Source: Laccaria trichodermophora
Taxonomy: Eukaryota > Basidiomycota > Agaricomycetes > Agaricales > Hydnangiaceae
Reading direction: 5' to 3'
Assembly: GCA_018417955.1 (NCBI GenBank)
Contig: JACTVC010000032.1
Location: 62,001-126,000, forward strand
Length of the DNA: 64,000 nt
Shown: one piece after another, positions 33,310 through 45,926 of the stretch
Layout: each line of letters starts with the position of its first letter
How positions within the stretch are numbered: the first letter of the stretch is position 1
The notes under the pieces: generated by a model
What the model saw: only the letters and a program-made list of their open reading frames with translations
Database searches by the model: none
What the model was told of the DNA's origin: nothing
Position numbers and translations under genes: made by a program

Positions 33310-36300
33310 TCATAAGGACGTAGGCTCGAGAACGTCAGGCTTGAATCGTAACCGAGCGATGAGAACGGCTTTCTGAGGGCATCCCACACTCGAAACTTTG
33401 CTTGCAGAAATATGTTCTTCATGGATAGGTTCATCGTAGCATGGCCCACCTTGTTCGGCGGGCACTTTCGTATCAGTCGTAAACGTTCCCCAAGGTTGGC
33501 CCTTCCTTTGAGACGAAAAGATATTGAAATGGGCCTACAACAAAAGAAGAAGTCAATTTGGTATCAAATTATGAACAAAGTGGAACTCGCCTGTCCGTCT
33601 GGATGTCTGTGGCTGACAAAGAGGGCGTAGTTGGGTGTTTGAAGAGCACCAATGACTAAACAAGAACAACGAAACTGAGTTGGGCTGACTTCGGAGGATA
33701 CAAGGACCTCACCCAAGAAAATCTCCTCCTTCTGGATATTATGCTGAGCGCCATAAATATTCAGTATCGCACCCGCATTCGCCTTGAACCACGCTTTGGG
33801 AGCCTTGAGCTTCTTTATATACTGATACTCGGTCGTCTCCGTGTACATGTGTGCCGACTTGTGTCCTGCTCGGAGGAGAAAGGATTCGCGTCGCCTGGTC
33901 GTTGATTAGACACAATCAAAATCCCGAATGGAGGGAGGAAATCGCGAAAGACGCACGAAACAGGAATGTCACTCTTGCTACGAAAGGTCAAAAGTCCAGA
34001 GAACGCATCAATCCCTCTTTGTGCAGCATTTCTCTTGTCCTGCCGCTGACTACCCCTGGACACATTGCCATACCCAGCGATAGAGGGCATGCCAGCAGTG
34101 AGACCATTAGAAGTCTTGTCCGGTTTGAAGGCGTTGAAGAGCGTGACGAAGGTCCCACTTGGCTTGGACAGGTAGCCGACGTCGCCAAGCTGAACTGACA
34201 CTGGTTCCCATAAGGGAAGGGTCACTTTGCGAAATGTTCAGCGCAGTCAGGTCATCAAAGAAATCGTAAGAACCTACGTGAAGGATGAAACTTGTGGTTC
34301 AGCAACAAACGATAGCGGCGCTCGTTCCGACTCTCGACAGCTGTGTGATCCCGAGGGGTAGGGGAATCACACCTATCATGCCGCGGGCCGTCAAGATCCT
34401 CATCGGAATCCAACTCAGTACTACTAGCATAGGATGAAGTCGTAGAGCTGGGCGGGTACGAGGGCTTGTACAAAACAGGCTGCGGCATCGACAGACTTTC
34501 ATTGGAGATGATCTCCTCCTCCACCCGTGGCGTTGGTGTTCCTACTGTTGGCACCTTGACGAAGTCCCAATTGTGGAAGGATGCATTCAATGACGATCTC
34601 ACGGAGGTAGATGTCAAAGTAGGGGCTTTGGGGGTGAAAACGTTTGGTTAGTGCACTACGTTACAGCCATGTGCCCAACTTACAAGACGTTCGCGGAGAT
34701 TGGGGGGTGGTGGGACACATATCAGGAGAAAGATGCTCTTCATTCTCGGGCAGCTCCGGGATCTGGGGAGTGAGAAGCTCATTGCCACTTGGACCAGCAG
34801 CATCACGCAGCTCTTGGAGTGCAGCAATGATGGCGGAGAAGGAAGGACGGGTGGCAGGGTCATTATGCCAGCATAGTCGGAGAAGTTCGCAAAGCGCTGG
34901 CGAAGTGAAGTCGGGAGGAATGGCGGGACGACTGTTCTCTTCTGTCAGACGAAGTACGTTGTTCATCGTAGAAGCTTTGAGATATACCGTGAATACTCAC
35001 TCAGCACAAAAAATCGAACAGCGTCGTCATCCATCAGAGGCCAAGGCATTTCTCCCATGCTTAAAATCTCGATGCAGGAAATGGCGTACGCATAAACGTC
35101 AATGGCAGGAGTCAGGGTACTCAAGCCACCCATCAACTCTGGTGATTGCCAGCGAAGAGTGCCTCCTGACATGTAACGGTCAATCGTAAAAATATCAGAA
35201 GTGAGATCAATGCCTACCACGAAACTGTATACCGCTGATTCGGGATGCCTCCGACTTCATCTCGCTCTGCCCAAAGTCAGATATGACGCATCTGCAGTCA
35301 TCATCAACCAAAACGTTCGAAGCCTGGCGTAATTTAGCCATAGGAACTGAAATAAGCGAGAAAACTGACTTTCAAATCCCCATGCAAGACTCCACGTCGA
35401 TGTAAATACTCCATGCCTTTCGAAATCTCTTGCATGATCCGATAGATGTCCCCCTCTTTCAAGACCTTCCCACATCCCTTTCCAAAGCTGCCACGACTCC
35501 TCGAGTTGGGTAAATTCGCGACGATCAATCCGAGTCCAATATCCGCTCTGCCATAAGGGGGATACATCGCGATTCGTTTCAAAAACTCCACCAAGCTACC
35601 GTTCTTTTCGTAAGGGCTGACAAAGAACCACGGCGGATCGCAGCTAGCACTGCTTGCGCCATACAGCTGCAGAACGTTCGGATGCTTGAGTGTTTTCCAT
35701 ACCTCCATTTCACGAACAAAGAGCTTCTGTGGGGTGGATTCCGCAAGGACTTTGATGGCAACCGTACGTCCTTTCCAGGTACCTTTGAAAACATCAGAGA
35801 AAGACCCAATGCCAATCTTTTGGCCGGCATCCACCTCGAACCTGTCAAAACGTCAGATGTAAATAATGTGTCAAGCCGCGGAAAAAGTACTTGGTTATGG
35901 TCCAGCTTGGCAGAGTCGTCGTCTCAGCACCTTTACTCATTCGCCTCAGAGCGTCAATGCCACTCTCGATGAACTCTTGGTGAAGAGTATCCTTCTGATG
36001 CCCAGGTTGATCAGCATCGTGGTTTCCAGAAGGGCTCTCAAAATTTCCACTCTCCAAGGTCCGTTGAAGAGTTTTGATGGCCTCAAGCATCTCTTCCCTA
36101 GCAATCTGCAAGAAGCAAACCATATCAGCATCGCTCCCCGTTTGCAACGCGGCTCTAATGAGCTGTCGCAAGTCCTGTAAATCGGATCTTTCATCCTTCT
36201 GGTTCTGCAGAATTTGAAGCTCGCGGAGGGCCGAGAGGATCGATGATGTAGTTTGCGAGGAGCAAATTGTTTCTGAGGATGTTGGAGTTGCCAAAGATGA

Positions 36301-37625
36301 ATGAGATGAAGAGGGCGGGAGTCCTGGCGTAGTAATTGTCGAACCACAAGGAGTCGCGTCTGCGGCGGCCGACGACAGGTTGGGGCTGCGTTCTGAAACT
36401 GGTTCGAGGCAGCATTCTGAGGAGTTGAAATCGCGACTTTGGACCAGTTTGAGCGTTCGGATTTGAACTGAAGTCTGGTTTTACGATGAGTATGATGGTG
36501 CTCAAAACGGTGGGGATACATACAGAAAACAACGTCAACGCTTGATCTAGATCAACGTGGCAGTGGCTAATTTCGCGCGCCGTTTCCTCTCTTCTCAGGT
36601 ATCGCTTAAGAAAGGGCATCTTGCCTTGAACTTCTGCTAGACTCAAAATCTCGTTGAAAGATCTGGTGTTTGCCATGAGACAAGCCACAGTAGCTGCGGG
36701 TATTTATGAAAAAACTGACCTTTCCATGTTCCGTAGTGGTACCGTGAGCTCTTCACAAACTGCATCTCCTGCGGCATGAATCTCATCTCGAACAGACAAT
36801 AGCAGGGTGGCGCATCTTTGGGTGAGACGAAGGAAGGCAAGACGGTTCGTCTATAACAAGTCAAGTAAACTGTATGCGTTAGTTGAATACAAAATACATA
36901 CATCGACCTCCTGCACGGCCTCCCAGATGTTCAGCAAAGCCTTGACGATGGATTGCAGCCCTGGAACAGGGGCAAATTCTAGCAAGTCAGCGCTGGCAGC
37001 CAAGGTTTCCAAAGCAATAGGTCCAACGATACCCAAAGCTGAAGCAGTCGCCCGAGTAACGGTCTGACAGAAAATTAGCATATATCCTTAGATAATTCGT
37101 ATCAAGGATGCTTGGTACCTCTTTGGTGCGTTTCCAGCTTTCAGACTGTTCAGCGGGAACAAAACTACCCTCTTGCGATCGATCCTCCCAAGGGCGAGGA
37201 AGAAATTTGATCCTATTCCACCAGTTGGAGGAAACCCCACTAAGCGAGTTTGAGTTGCACTCTGCCTTTGCACGAGCAACGTCAGGGAAGACTGCTTGTG
37301 ATCTGGATCTTGCTCGGAAGGTTGACCTGAGCGCCTCGCCCAACAGAACTGGGGTAGAAGTGGAAGTCGGCGGGTTCATGGATGGGCTGGCAGACACTCT
37401 ATTCAGCGGGTGGCTGGAAGAGGCTGGTAAGTTGAGAAGAGCCGAATCCGTCTGCGCGCGAACTCTCGGGCTTGAGATCGCTGATAACGCGTCGTGCGAC
37501 ATTGAGCGGGATGTGAGAGGCATCGTTGAGGACGATAACGCGGAAACTCTAACAGTCACTGCGGACTGGGACGTAGACATCTCAGGAGGGTTTGCCATTG
37601 AGAGAGACAATGAAATAAACGACAA
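33310..37625 (-). CDS. Tyrosine-kinase-like protein with MLKL-like N-terminal helical bundle
   Basis: About 1,100 residues in more than ten exons. Order: disordered Ser/Thr-rich start (1-170); a helical bundle over about 170-330 (LAASADLLEFAPVPGLQSIV, NRLAFLRLTQRCATLLLSVR, FNEILSLAEVQGKMPFLKRY, VQIRTLKLVQ); a linker with a heptad-like helix (ALRELQILQNQKDERSDLQD); a TKL kinase with IGIGSFSDVFKG, VAIK, YLHRRGVLHGDLK, ISDFGQSE, GGTLRWQSPEL and WHNDPATRPSF; a Pro/Ser-rich linker; and a C-terminal domain (LWEPVSVQLGDVGYLSKPSG, GYGNVSRGSQRQDKR, WFKANAGAILNIYG, LFVSHRHPDGQ, PWGTFTTDT). Gly-loop, Lys, HGD and DFG are intact, so it should be an active kinase. The bundle resembles the Cbl/MLKL N-terminal 4-helix class. 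The last intron is GC-AG. The start may be 37598. Confidence 0.85.
33535..33590 (-). other. 56-bp GC-AG intron in the TKL kinase gene
   Basis: The exon ending HPDGQ is followed by GCGAGT. Splicing this to TTGTAG gives HFNIFSSQRKGQPWG in frame. The nearby GT donor would break the frame. Confidence 0.65.
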
Positions 37626-38003
37626 GTCACAAGAATCAATAGAAAGGTCGCTGTCCGTCGTTGCTTGGTAGCAAGGCGTTTACACCACAAAAGCAGAGGG
37701 TGGGGAACAACGACGGCAGAGGTACAGAAATCGTTAGACAGGCGTTATAACCCCAAACGCGTGGGAAAATGCGGTCAACGAGCTTCTCGATCTTGGAAAG
37801 TGGTCGCGGCTGACAAATAATGGCAGATACATGATAGTTATGAGGTTCAACGGAGGCAAAACGGAGGTGGTTGAACGTCTGCAACCTCCGAAAGACACAT
37901 TGACAAATAGACAAAATTAAATTGAAACTCCGATTGAATCTATCGAGTCAATGATTGGTGATCGAGGAAACCTTAATCACTCCCTTACTAGATCTTGTCG
38001 AAT

Positions 38004-39770
38004 ATGGCTGGCGAAGAAACACTACAAAAACGCGAGGAGGGTTCCGATTCAGAAGATGAGGACGATGACGAGTTAGTAGAAGATGTCCCAAAAGTCGAGG
38101 TTGCTGTCGAAAATTTGACACCTCTTTCTCCGGAAGTCATATCAAAACAGGTGTGTGATTAGGACCCTACGATCATGAATGGATTTAAATTTTGGTAACG
38201 AAAGGCCACGATAAACTTGGGTGGGCGGTCAATTGCAGAAACATACACGTAGGAATCTAACTAACAGCATGCAGGAACCATTGGACATGTCGCCCACGGA
38301 AAATCGACGGTGGTCAAGGCGATATCAGGAGTTATGACCGTTCGATTCAAGAACGAACTTGTACGAAATATTACGATTAAGCTTGGGTACGCCAATGCAA
38401 AAGTACGCCGCTCTATAGACTGTCTAGCTGCCGATTGGGTTCTCACATCTATGTCCCTTAGATCTACAAATGCGAAAATGAAGCATGTCCAAGACCAGGG
38501 TGCTACCGATCGTACCGCTCAGACAAGGAGGATAGCCCACCATGTGAACGCCCTGGATGTGGGCACAGAATGAAGCTTGTCCGCCATGTCTCTTTTGTCG
38601 ATTGTCCAGGACACGATATTCTGATGGCTACTATGTTGAACGGAGCCGCCGTCATGGATGCCGCGCTACTTTTGGTCGCTGGAAACGAAACTTGCCCTCA
38701 ACCGCAAACGTCGGAGCATCTGGCGGCTGTAGAGATCATGAAACTGGAACATATAATCATCCTGCAAAATAAGGTGGATCTTATCAAAGAGGAGCAGGCG
38801 CTCGAGCATCAAAAGAGCATTTCAGCATTTGTGAAAGGTTTGCCGTGGTCATATGTTGGTCTTTTTTTGTTACATTGCTGATATGCCAAAAGGGACTGTC
38901 GCTGAATCTTCACCCATCGTTCCTATCTCCGCACAACTGAAATACAACATCGACGCGGTCAACGAATACATTGTCAAGCGCATCCCTATACCCGTTCGAG
39001 ACTTCACCTCTGATCCACGATTGATCGTCATTCGTTCCTTCGACGTGAATAAACCGGGAGCGGAAGTGGACGAGCTCAAGGGTGGTGTTGCCGGAGGATC
39101 CATTTTGAAGGGTGTCCTTCGCTTAGGCCAAGAGGTTGAGATTCGTCCAGGAATTGTTACGAAAGACAGTGCTGGACGAAATAAGTGTAAACCAATCTTT
39201 AGCAGGATCATGTCTCTGCATGCAGAGAACAATCTCTTGTCATTTGCTGTTCCGGGAGGCTTGATTGGTGTCGGCACGAGGATCGACCCTACACTGTGCA
39301 GAGCTGATCGTTTGGTGGGACAGGTCTTGGGCGAGGTTGGGAAGCTGCCCAAAATCTATACCGGTAGGTACTATTGACTTTCCCGTTACAACCACAACTT
39401 ACCCCTGCTACGTAGAACTGGAAATCAGCTTATTCCTCCTCCGGCGTCTGCTTGGTGTCAAGACTGAGGACAAGAAACAAACTAAAGTCTCCAAGCTCGT
39501 CAAGAACGAGCTTCTCCTCATCAACATCGGCTCAACCTCCACTGGAGGTCGTGTTCTCAGCGTCAAAGCCGATCTGGCGAAAATCCAACTGACGTCACCG
39601 GCGTGTACAGAAGTTGGCGAGAAGGTTGCTCTATCACGTCGTATCGAAAAGCATTGGCGGCTTGTCGGTGAGTTTGGCTATCCTCGAATTTCTTTCTCTC
39701 GCATATGTCTCACCGCCTTCGAACAGGCTGGGGGAGTGTACAAAGAGGTACCATATTAGAAGTCGACTAA
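38004..39770 (+). CDS. GCD11: Translation initiation factor eIF2 gamma subunit
   Basis: This GTPase subunit of eIF2 carries initiator Met-tRNA to the 40S subunit. The model starts [13 protein letters not shown] with an acidic N-terminus. It shows [19 protein letters not shown] (G1), [20 protein letters not shown] (switch I), a four-Cys zinc-binding insert ([22 protein letters not shown]), [15 protein letters not shown] (G3), NKVDLI (G4), [10 protein letters not shown] (G5), then the beta-barrel domains [47 protein letters not shown] and [17 protein letters not shown], ending ILEVD. GVMTVRF has Met where relatives usually have Gln. Seven or so short introns split the gene. Confidence 0.95.
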
Positions 39771-39966
39771 TGTATATGGGTTTTGTATCAATTGCATCAT
39801 CTACGAGGACTCTTTTCGAGAATCGTTACAGCCGAACGGCCCCCACGGCCCGATATCCGTCACTTTATTTGGCAACTCCACCTAAGCCACATACTACGTC
39901 ATGGATTGGCTGAACAACTTAAATTTTCCCCACACTCTGCAGAAACAAACCAACTCGAAAGAAACG

Positions 39967-40538
39967 ATGTCTGCGGGAGAAGGTACGTGGTTCCGGCGAG
40001 ACCTTTTATTTTCTTGCTTCAGAGGTGAAATTCCAGTTTTCTAGATGAAGCCAAATATCCTGGTCAGATATCGGGTATACCTCCTTCCCCAACAAGAGAA
40101 AATCCTGGTGCCGTATGTGTGGATACTAAAGAACTTTGGGACGTTCTATTGACAGTATTTGTAGGTCTTCCCGAAGAACGATCCTTCGAAGGGCACGTCT
40201 TCGCTTACCAATTCATGTCCCGGTCGGTACTTATATTCTGTATAGCTGCTTCTCCAACACCACCCCGTTCGACACCGCCTGAAAACTACCTCGGTAACCC
40301 ATATCTAATGCGCGGCGCATTAGATAAAGTCGATCGCGCGATAGGGCATATGATATCCATCTTGGAAGACGAAGAAATATCTCAGGGTGGGTCGCGTGAG
40401 GAGAATGTTCTCCTCCAGAAATTCAAAGGATGGAGGGGTGAACTGGATCTGATCAGGTTTGGGAATTTGAGTCCACCGGTACCCAGTAATATCGGACCTA
40501 CGGAGCCGGCGCAGGAAGGCGGGATGTTCATTGATTAA
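39967..40538 (+). CDS. Uncharacterised small protein
   Basis: Exon 1 is MSAGE, followed by a GTACGT intron. The main exons read DEAKYPGQISGIPPSPTREN, VDTKELWDVLLTVFVGLPEE, TPPENYLGNPYLMRGALDKV, DRAIGHMISILEDEE and WRGELDLIRFGNLSPP, ending EGGMFID. It is about 170 residues, acidic, without a signal peptide or membrane segment. I do not recognise the family. The stretch at 40200-40245 may hold a further intron because its translation looks less protein-like. Confidence 0.5.
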
Positions 40539-40795
40539 ACGAAAATTTCCTCCCATGGATTTATTTTCTGGAGCCTACTAGCCCAAAGACTCTCGGCTCA
40601 GGATTTGTTTTTGGAAATGGACTTAGTCGATATTTGAGCGCCTCCAGCGTCAGAAACACTTTTTCCCTCTTTTTTTTTTTTGAACGGCTGTGTTCAGCTT
40701 CAGCAGGCGATGAATTTCTATACCGACATTCTTGTTTTGCAGAACGGACCATTGCGTTATATTTATTTATCTGCAGGACCTAAGAGTCTCGCGCC

Positions 40796-41038
40796 CACAC
40801 GGGCACGGCGGTACACATTGAATTTCTTACAGTTTGCGTTCACCAGATGAAACATCATCTCCCAGTGGCAAGCTGTTAATGTGCACCGCATGTGGTGATA
40901 AAACCAGCTGGATCCGCACACGGGCACGGCGGTACACAATAAATTTCTTACATGTTTGCGTTCACTAGATGAAACACCATCTACCAATGGCAAGCTGTTA
41001 ATGTGTACCGCATGTGGCGATAAAACCAGTTGGATCCG
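40796..41038. repeat. Two-copy tandem repeat, about 121 bp per unit
   Basis: Units 40796-40916 and 40917-41038 share CACACGGGCACGGCGGTACACA, AATTTCTTACA, TTTGCGTTCAC, AGATGAAACA, GGCAAGCTGTTAATGTG, ACCGCATGTGG and GATAAAACCAG, ending at GGATCCG. They differ at a handful of positions, so the duplication is fairly recent. It lies in the gap between two genes. A short plus frame (LLMCTACGDKTSW) crosses the second unit but has no clear gene around it. Confidence 0.9.
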
Positions 41039-41367
41039 AATCGAAAGCCGTTCCATGGACCTTGACAGCGAGCGTTTGACTAGCAAACAAGGGTCGTCGC
41101 AATGGGCTCCAGACCCAAATAAATATCGTGTTGTAAGGGAGGTCTGTATCCAGTAAGTATTTCCGGGTATCTGGCTATACTACTTGAAGTTGTCCACGTG
41201 AAACGGATGCGTGCGACTCTTGATGCGCCTGTTGCACTGTATATGAATTCTTTTGTCTCGAAGTGGCAGATAGCCTTGAGATAGATAGCCTTTGTCTTCG
41301 TCTCCGTACAGTCCGTATCCCCGCATCTAGTAATACAATAAGGAGGGAAAAAATAGTGTTCTCAGCG

Positions 41368-42633
41368 TCATTCTTTGATGAGTGGCCGCACATTCGTCGG
41401 GCGCCCCACACGTTCAGCTGGGTTCGGACCATGCATGGAACTTTTGCCCGTGCAGAAAATACCAAAGCGGCGTGGCATAGGCCGGTATATTCGCGGCTCC
41501 GCTTGCGGAATAACATTTTCTTGGTCCACTTCCATTTGGCGTTTACAAGGACTTCTGGAGCGCCGACGCTTCTCGGGTTTCCCAGCAGGTAAGGGGATTT
41601 CCTCCGCGGTCCACAGTCGTGGCCTGCTCGATTTTCGTTGGATCCGGAAGGAATTGGAATATTGCCTATCTTTGTCTGGAACACTTGGAAAAGCGTCAGG
41701 AGCTGAAATATATATTTTTAGTCACTGGCGGAATCTAGAGGATTAAGTGGCACGACTTACGAGGCATGAGGGAGGGCCCTGTGGTTGCGGCGGTTGAAGG
41801 CGTATAGGGAAATGGGCCCCGTGCTGTGGCAGGTGCTTTCCTCTGATCTACGCGGCTTTTAGGCGGGACCACGGAGGATGGGATTCCACTTTTATGAATT
41901 ATGAATGACGGGGAGAGCGGCACGAGGAGGCTTTGCATACGTGCTACTCGTGTTTGAGTCAGGTGTATACCGAAAAAAAAAGTGTCTGAATGTTACCATT
42001 CAGCGCGGCGTCGACGTTGTGGCGATTCTCTTGCAACATGTTTAAGAGATCAATGTACGCCCTTTTGCACGGAGCAAGTGGCTCAGAACAGTAACTAAAG
42101 GCGTAGACTTGAATGCCAGCCGAAATTAGGGTCCTTCGAGCGACCTTTATGGTAACAAAGAGGTCACAGATACCGTTAGAAAAAAATAATGGTGATGTTT
42201 TATCTGAATGCCCATTTACCTCGATTAAGGCGATAATCTGTTTGTCGGTCAGCGATTGTCTGTCACATTCAGTAGATTGACCAACCTTTTTGCAGTTTCT
42301 CTTGAATTCATTAGGAGAGAGTAATTTGCAAGTGAGGAGCTCCTTTGTTGCTGGGATAAAGGAGGACAAATTTCCTAAGCGGCAGGCAATGTCCACAGCC
42401 TTAGTTTGTAAATCAACTGCAGTACTGGGAGTGGCTCCGGCGCCAGGATTCTGGTCTACGGTTTTGATAATTCTCCACGTGGGAGGTTTAGGAAACACCA
42501 TTGGCTGCAAGGAAGGTGAGACGTTGCGTTCAGTTTGTGCACAGCCGAAGGATGAAGATGAGTGGCAAGTGGGGAGTTGGCACAGTTCTGTTGCCTGACA
42601 CGGTGCGGTATCTTCCGGACTCTTTGTTTCCAC
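41368..42633 (-). CDS. Uncharacterised protein with disordered basic C-terminus
   Basis: The model starts METKSPEDTAPCQATELCQL and encodes a Ser/Pro-rich lead. A helical part follows (VDIACRLGNLSSFIPATKEL, SPNEFKRNCKKV, LTDKQIIALIEV, RRTLISAGIQVYAFSY, YIDLLNMLQENRHNVDAALN), then Pro/Ser-rich exons (SIIHKSG-like start, PPKSRVDQRKAP), and a basic end with PEKRRRSRSPCKRQM and RRFGIFC, finishing PLIKE at 41368. Exon joins at 41759 and 41705 use good GTAAGTC and TTTCAG sites. A basic Arg/Ser run suggests a nuclear location. I do not recognise the family. It is divergent from Mcm10 with a 277-bp gap. Confidence 0.6.
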
Positions 42634-42910
42634 ACAACGGATCTTGCTGCCGGAGCGCTACATAAAAATTAGACTCCTCCATCAATGAAGGCTGCATACA
42701 CATTCGGATTACAACACTGTCATATTTTCTCGCTTCGTGCGACGTTGTTCATGGAGGACTCTACGAGGTTCTAGTCTTGATCTGAGTATGAAATGAATGA
42801 TCCGTGAGATTCTGGGAAAAACATAAGCAAATAAGCTGATCCTCGTGACCGCGACTTGCACAACGACAGCTTGACAAAACCTTCTTTTCTTTTTGGCTAC
42901 TTCTACGACA

Positions 42911-45228
42911 ATGGAATCCTCGTCGGGCAGATTGGAGGAAGAACGTAGAAAGCAAGAGGAACTCAGGAAACAGATTGCTTTCTTACAAGCTCAGCTAGTT
43001 GAGTTGCCTGATGATGCACCTGCACTGGCGAAAGCACCTACGTCGCCCAAGCGAAAGAACCCAGAACCTATCCTACTGGCTCCGGCAACACCGTCACCAA
43101 GTAAAATCTCTGCTATTTACTCCATACGTGAGCTTACTGCTCAACAGAGAAGAAACGGAAGCTTGACCATCCTAAACAAGGCATGGGTTCTGTGCGACCC
43201 GTCTTCACAAAAACTGCGCGTAAAGACGCGTCGAAGCGGGCATCAGCTGAGGCAGGCTCTATTGAGAAGCTATGTACCAAGCCAGCACCTTCTAAAATGC
43301 TTGATCAACTCGCGACGATGAGTTCTGCCATCGATACCACCCCAGTTGCTGCTGTCAGCCGAACGAAGGGTTTCAAGGAAACGCCCCATCTGGAGGTGGA
43401 CGAACCTTCGGGTCCAATACGTGACGAACGGCTGGCACTCATCGAGGATCTCGAACCTGGACCGTATGACCACAAGCCACCGAGTGACGACCCAAACTTC
43501 GACAAGCTGGAACCACATTCAGGTATCAAGCTTTCGTCAGTTCAATATTCTTTCCTACGCGTTACTCGTAACCTCTTAACCCTTTCAGATCACGTAAAAT
43601 ATCACATGAAGACTTTCAAGACTACCTTCGAGCTCGTTACTATCTATCGCCATCACGCCTCTACTCTGCAGTCCGATTACTCCCAGACAAGCAAGGCTAC
43701 GATGTTCCTGTTCCAGGAGACTGGGTAACCATAGCCGTCGTCGCTGAACGTGGACCTATTAAGTTCACGCGTGCACCAGTAACTGTTGGACCCGATGAGG
43801 ATGAGGGAAGGAAGGGGAAGGGCAAAGAGAAGTTACCAGAGAAACCTTCAGGCAAACGTTTTGTGAACATGAAACTCGTCGACTTTGGGGCTCGGGCGCG
43901 ATCGTCTTCGTCGGCTACTGGAGGTAAATCAGTCATTCGTGGAGACGCTTTTCTATCTTTGTTGTTATTCGAGTCGGATGGTTTCGATATCATGAGCAGT
44001 GATGACAAGCGGCAAGAGAAGATCTACAAGGGTGGAAGCAGAGGTGCTTTCGAGAGTATGGCGAAACTCAAGGAAGGGGATGTCGTCGCGCTACTGAATC
44101 CCAAGATCCTCAAACCATTTCAGGTAATTTAATCCTACGCTGTCCTTCATATATTGAGCTATCATTCAGAGATCAGCAGATACACCACACCCTGTTAACA
44201 ACATTTTAGCCGTTACACCAGAATCTGCAGCGTCAATTGTGGTAATTGGGCGCTCACGCGATCTTGGAATGTGCACTGTCCAGAAACGCGATGGGAAGGT
44301 GTGCGGAAGTTGGTGCGACAAGAGTGTCAGCGACGTGTGCGAGTACCACGTACAAGCAGCCGTCCAACACAGACGGGCTGCGCGTCCCGAGTTCTCAGTA
44401 GGGTTCGTGCTCTACGATTGATATTGCAGCCTCCAGCTGACGACGACAATAACAGGACTTCTGGGCTAACGAACTCCTCCAAGTCAACTCGGAAACATGA
44501 TTATGACCCCCTTCGACAGTGGGGTCTCAAACCGGAGGGTGTTTCTAGTGGAGCCACCTACATTGTTTCTGGGCACGTCGTCAGTGGGTCAAATAGTGAT
44601 TCGCGGACTCTATTTGTGTCAGAAACGATGGGACGAGAGGGTCAAGCCAAGGCCAAGCGAAAAATTGCTGGGAAAGATGCGGATCGAGCCTTGAAGCTGT
44701 TACTCGAAAGGGATAAGGACGGCATGAGGGATGTGATCAAAGCTCAAGAGTTTTCGAGGAAAGGCAAACTTGGGGCAGAGAAAGGAAAGGGAAAAGAAAC
44801 CGGTGAAAAGGATGATTCGGTGCAATCTAAAGGCGCATACTCGGCCAGCGTGATCAAGTCGCTGGGTTTCGATCCTTCTCTCAAACCAGGGGTACGGCGA
44901 ATAGACAACGCGGAAACCCAGAAGAAGGTAATTCTCTTTTCGTCGTACCTAAATTCTGCTCATCTTTGTCTCTCTTTAGTTCGAAGAACTAGAAGCTGTT
45001 CGTGTTGCGAGGAAGGTCATTGAGCTCGGTCGGAGGCCTGGCACCAGAATACGATCTGGAGTCGTGGTGCCCAAATCGGCCAAGGACCACCCGGCGAAGA
45101 AACCTTCCCTCAACGCTAACGAACTATGTGATCTGAATGAAAAGGATGATGAGCTGCCGAACCAAATTCTGCCTTCTCAGAAAACAGTGGAAGAAGACGA
45201 GAAGATCATAGATCTCGACGACATTTAA
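42911..45228 (+). CDS. MCM10: DNA replication factor Mcm10
   Basis: Mcm10 activates the CMG helicase and binds single-stranded DNA and polymerase alpha at origins. The model starts MESSSGRLEEERRKQEEL, a coiled coil like that at the N-terminus of the family. It then shows the OB-fold part (WVTIAVVAERGPIKFTR, KRFVNMKLVDFGAR, FLSLLLFESDGFD, LKEGDVVALLNPKILKPF) and the zinc finger (LGMCTVQKRDGKVCGSWC, CEYHVQ). A basic C-terminal part follows (GREGQAKAKRKIAG, SASVIKSLGFDPSLKPG, VRVARKVIELGRRPGTR) and ends IIDLDDI. The order of elements is standard. Its last codons (NQILPSQ) lie in a segment that was duplicated about 1.6 kb downstream together with ASF1. Confidence 0.92.
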
Positions 45229-45926
45229 GATGGGACTTTGGGGAACTTCGAGCCCTGCTGCTTTCTGGAAACTGTCGTTGTAGAGTAATGGATAAATTTT
45301 AGCGGAAGATCTTTGTATGGAATAACTAAATCTGGTGCTCAAACCCCAGCTAATCATTCTGTTTCTCTGTTTCTCCCTTCATCACCTGTTCACAAACTGG
45401 TGCTGAAAGATGAAATACTTTCGGTGATCCTTTCACCCTCTTTTTGAAGAAACAGAAGCACTTTTGAACCCCATCATCCACGCTGTTGAACCATCACCCC
45501 TAATGCCCTTCAAAAGGGTTCCTGTGGTTTTCCTGGTGAATGTCTCCCTGATGTCATCTGCTTGTTGGCTCGGGGTTGCAAAGGCTCTGGTGATGTGAAT
45601 TTTCAGCCTTTTCTGAGGGAAGAGCAGCACTTTTGAACCAATATCAGCAAGGGTCTTTCTGGTCGATATCTCCCGATGACATCTGCTTGTTGCTTGGTTC
45701 CGGGTTGGAAAGGCTCTATAGTGTGAATGACGTATGACTTTCAGTCAAAGAAAATAGTCAGTATAAGATGGTATACATCAAATACAAGATAGCTGTGGTA
45801 TCATGGTGCCATGCGGTGCCGTTTGGTATTCCAGGAGCCTCAACGTCCATTGTATCATCCAAGTCATTGGCAGAAGGAACTGGAGCAGAAGTAACAGCGC
45901 TGAGCGCCTGCAGCGGCGTGCGCAAG

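Noticed and set aside
41263..41746. Plus-strand frames opposite the minus-strand unknown gene
   Set aside because: The minus-strand exons have good splice sites and one continuous frame to a stop, so the plus frames are shadows.
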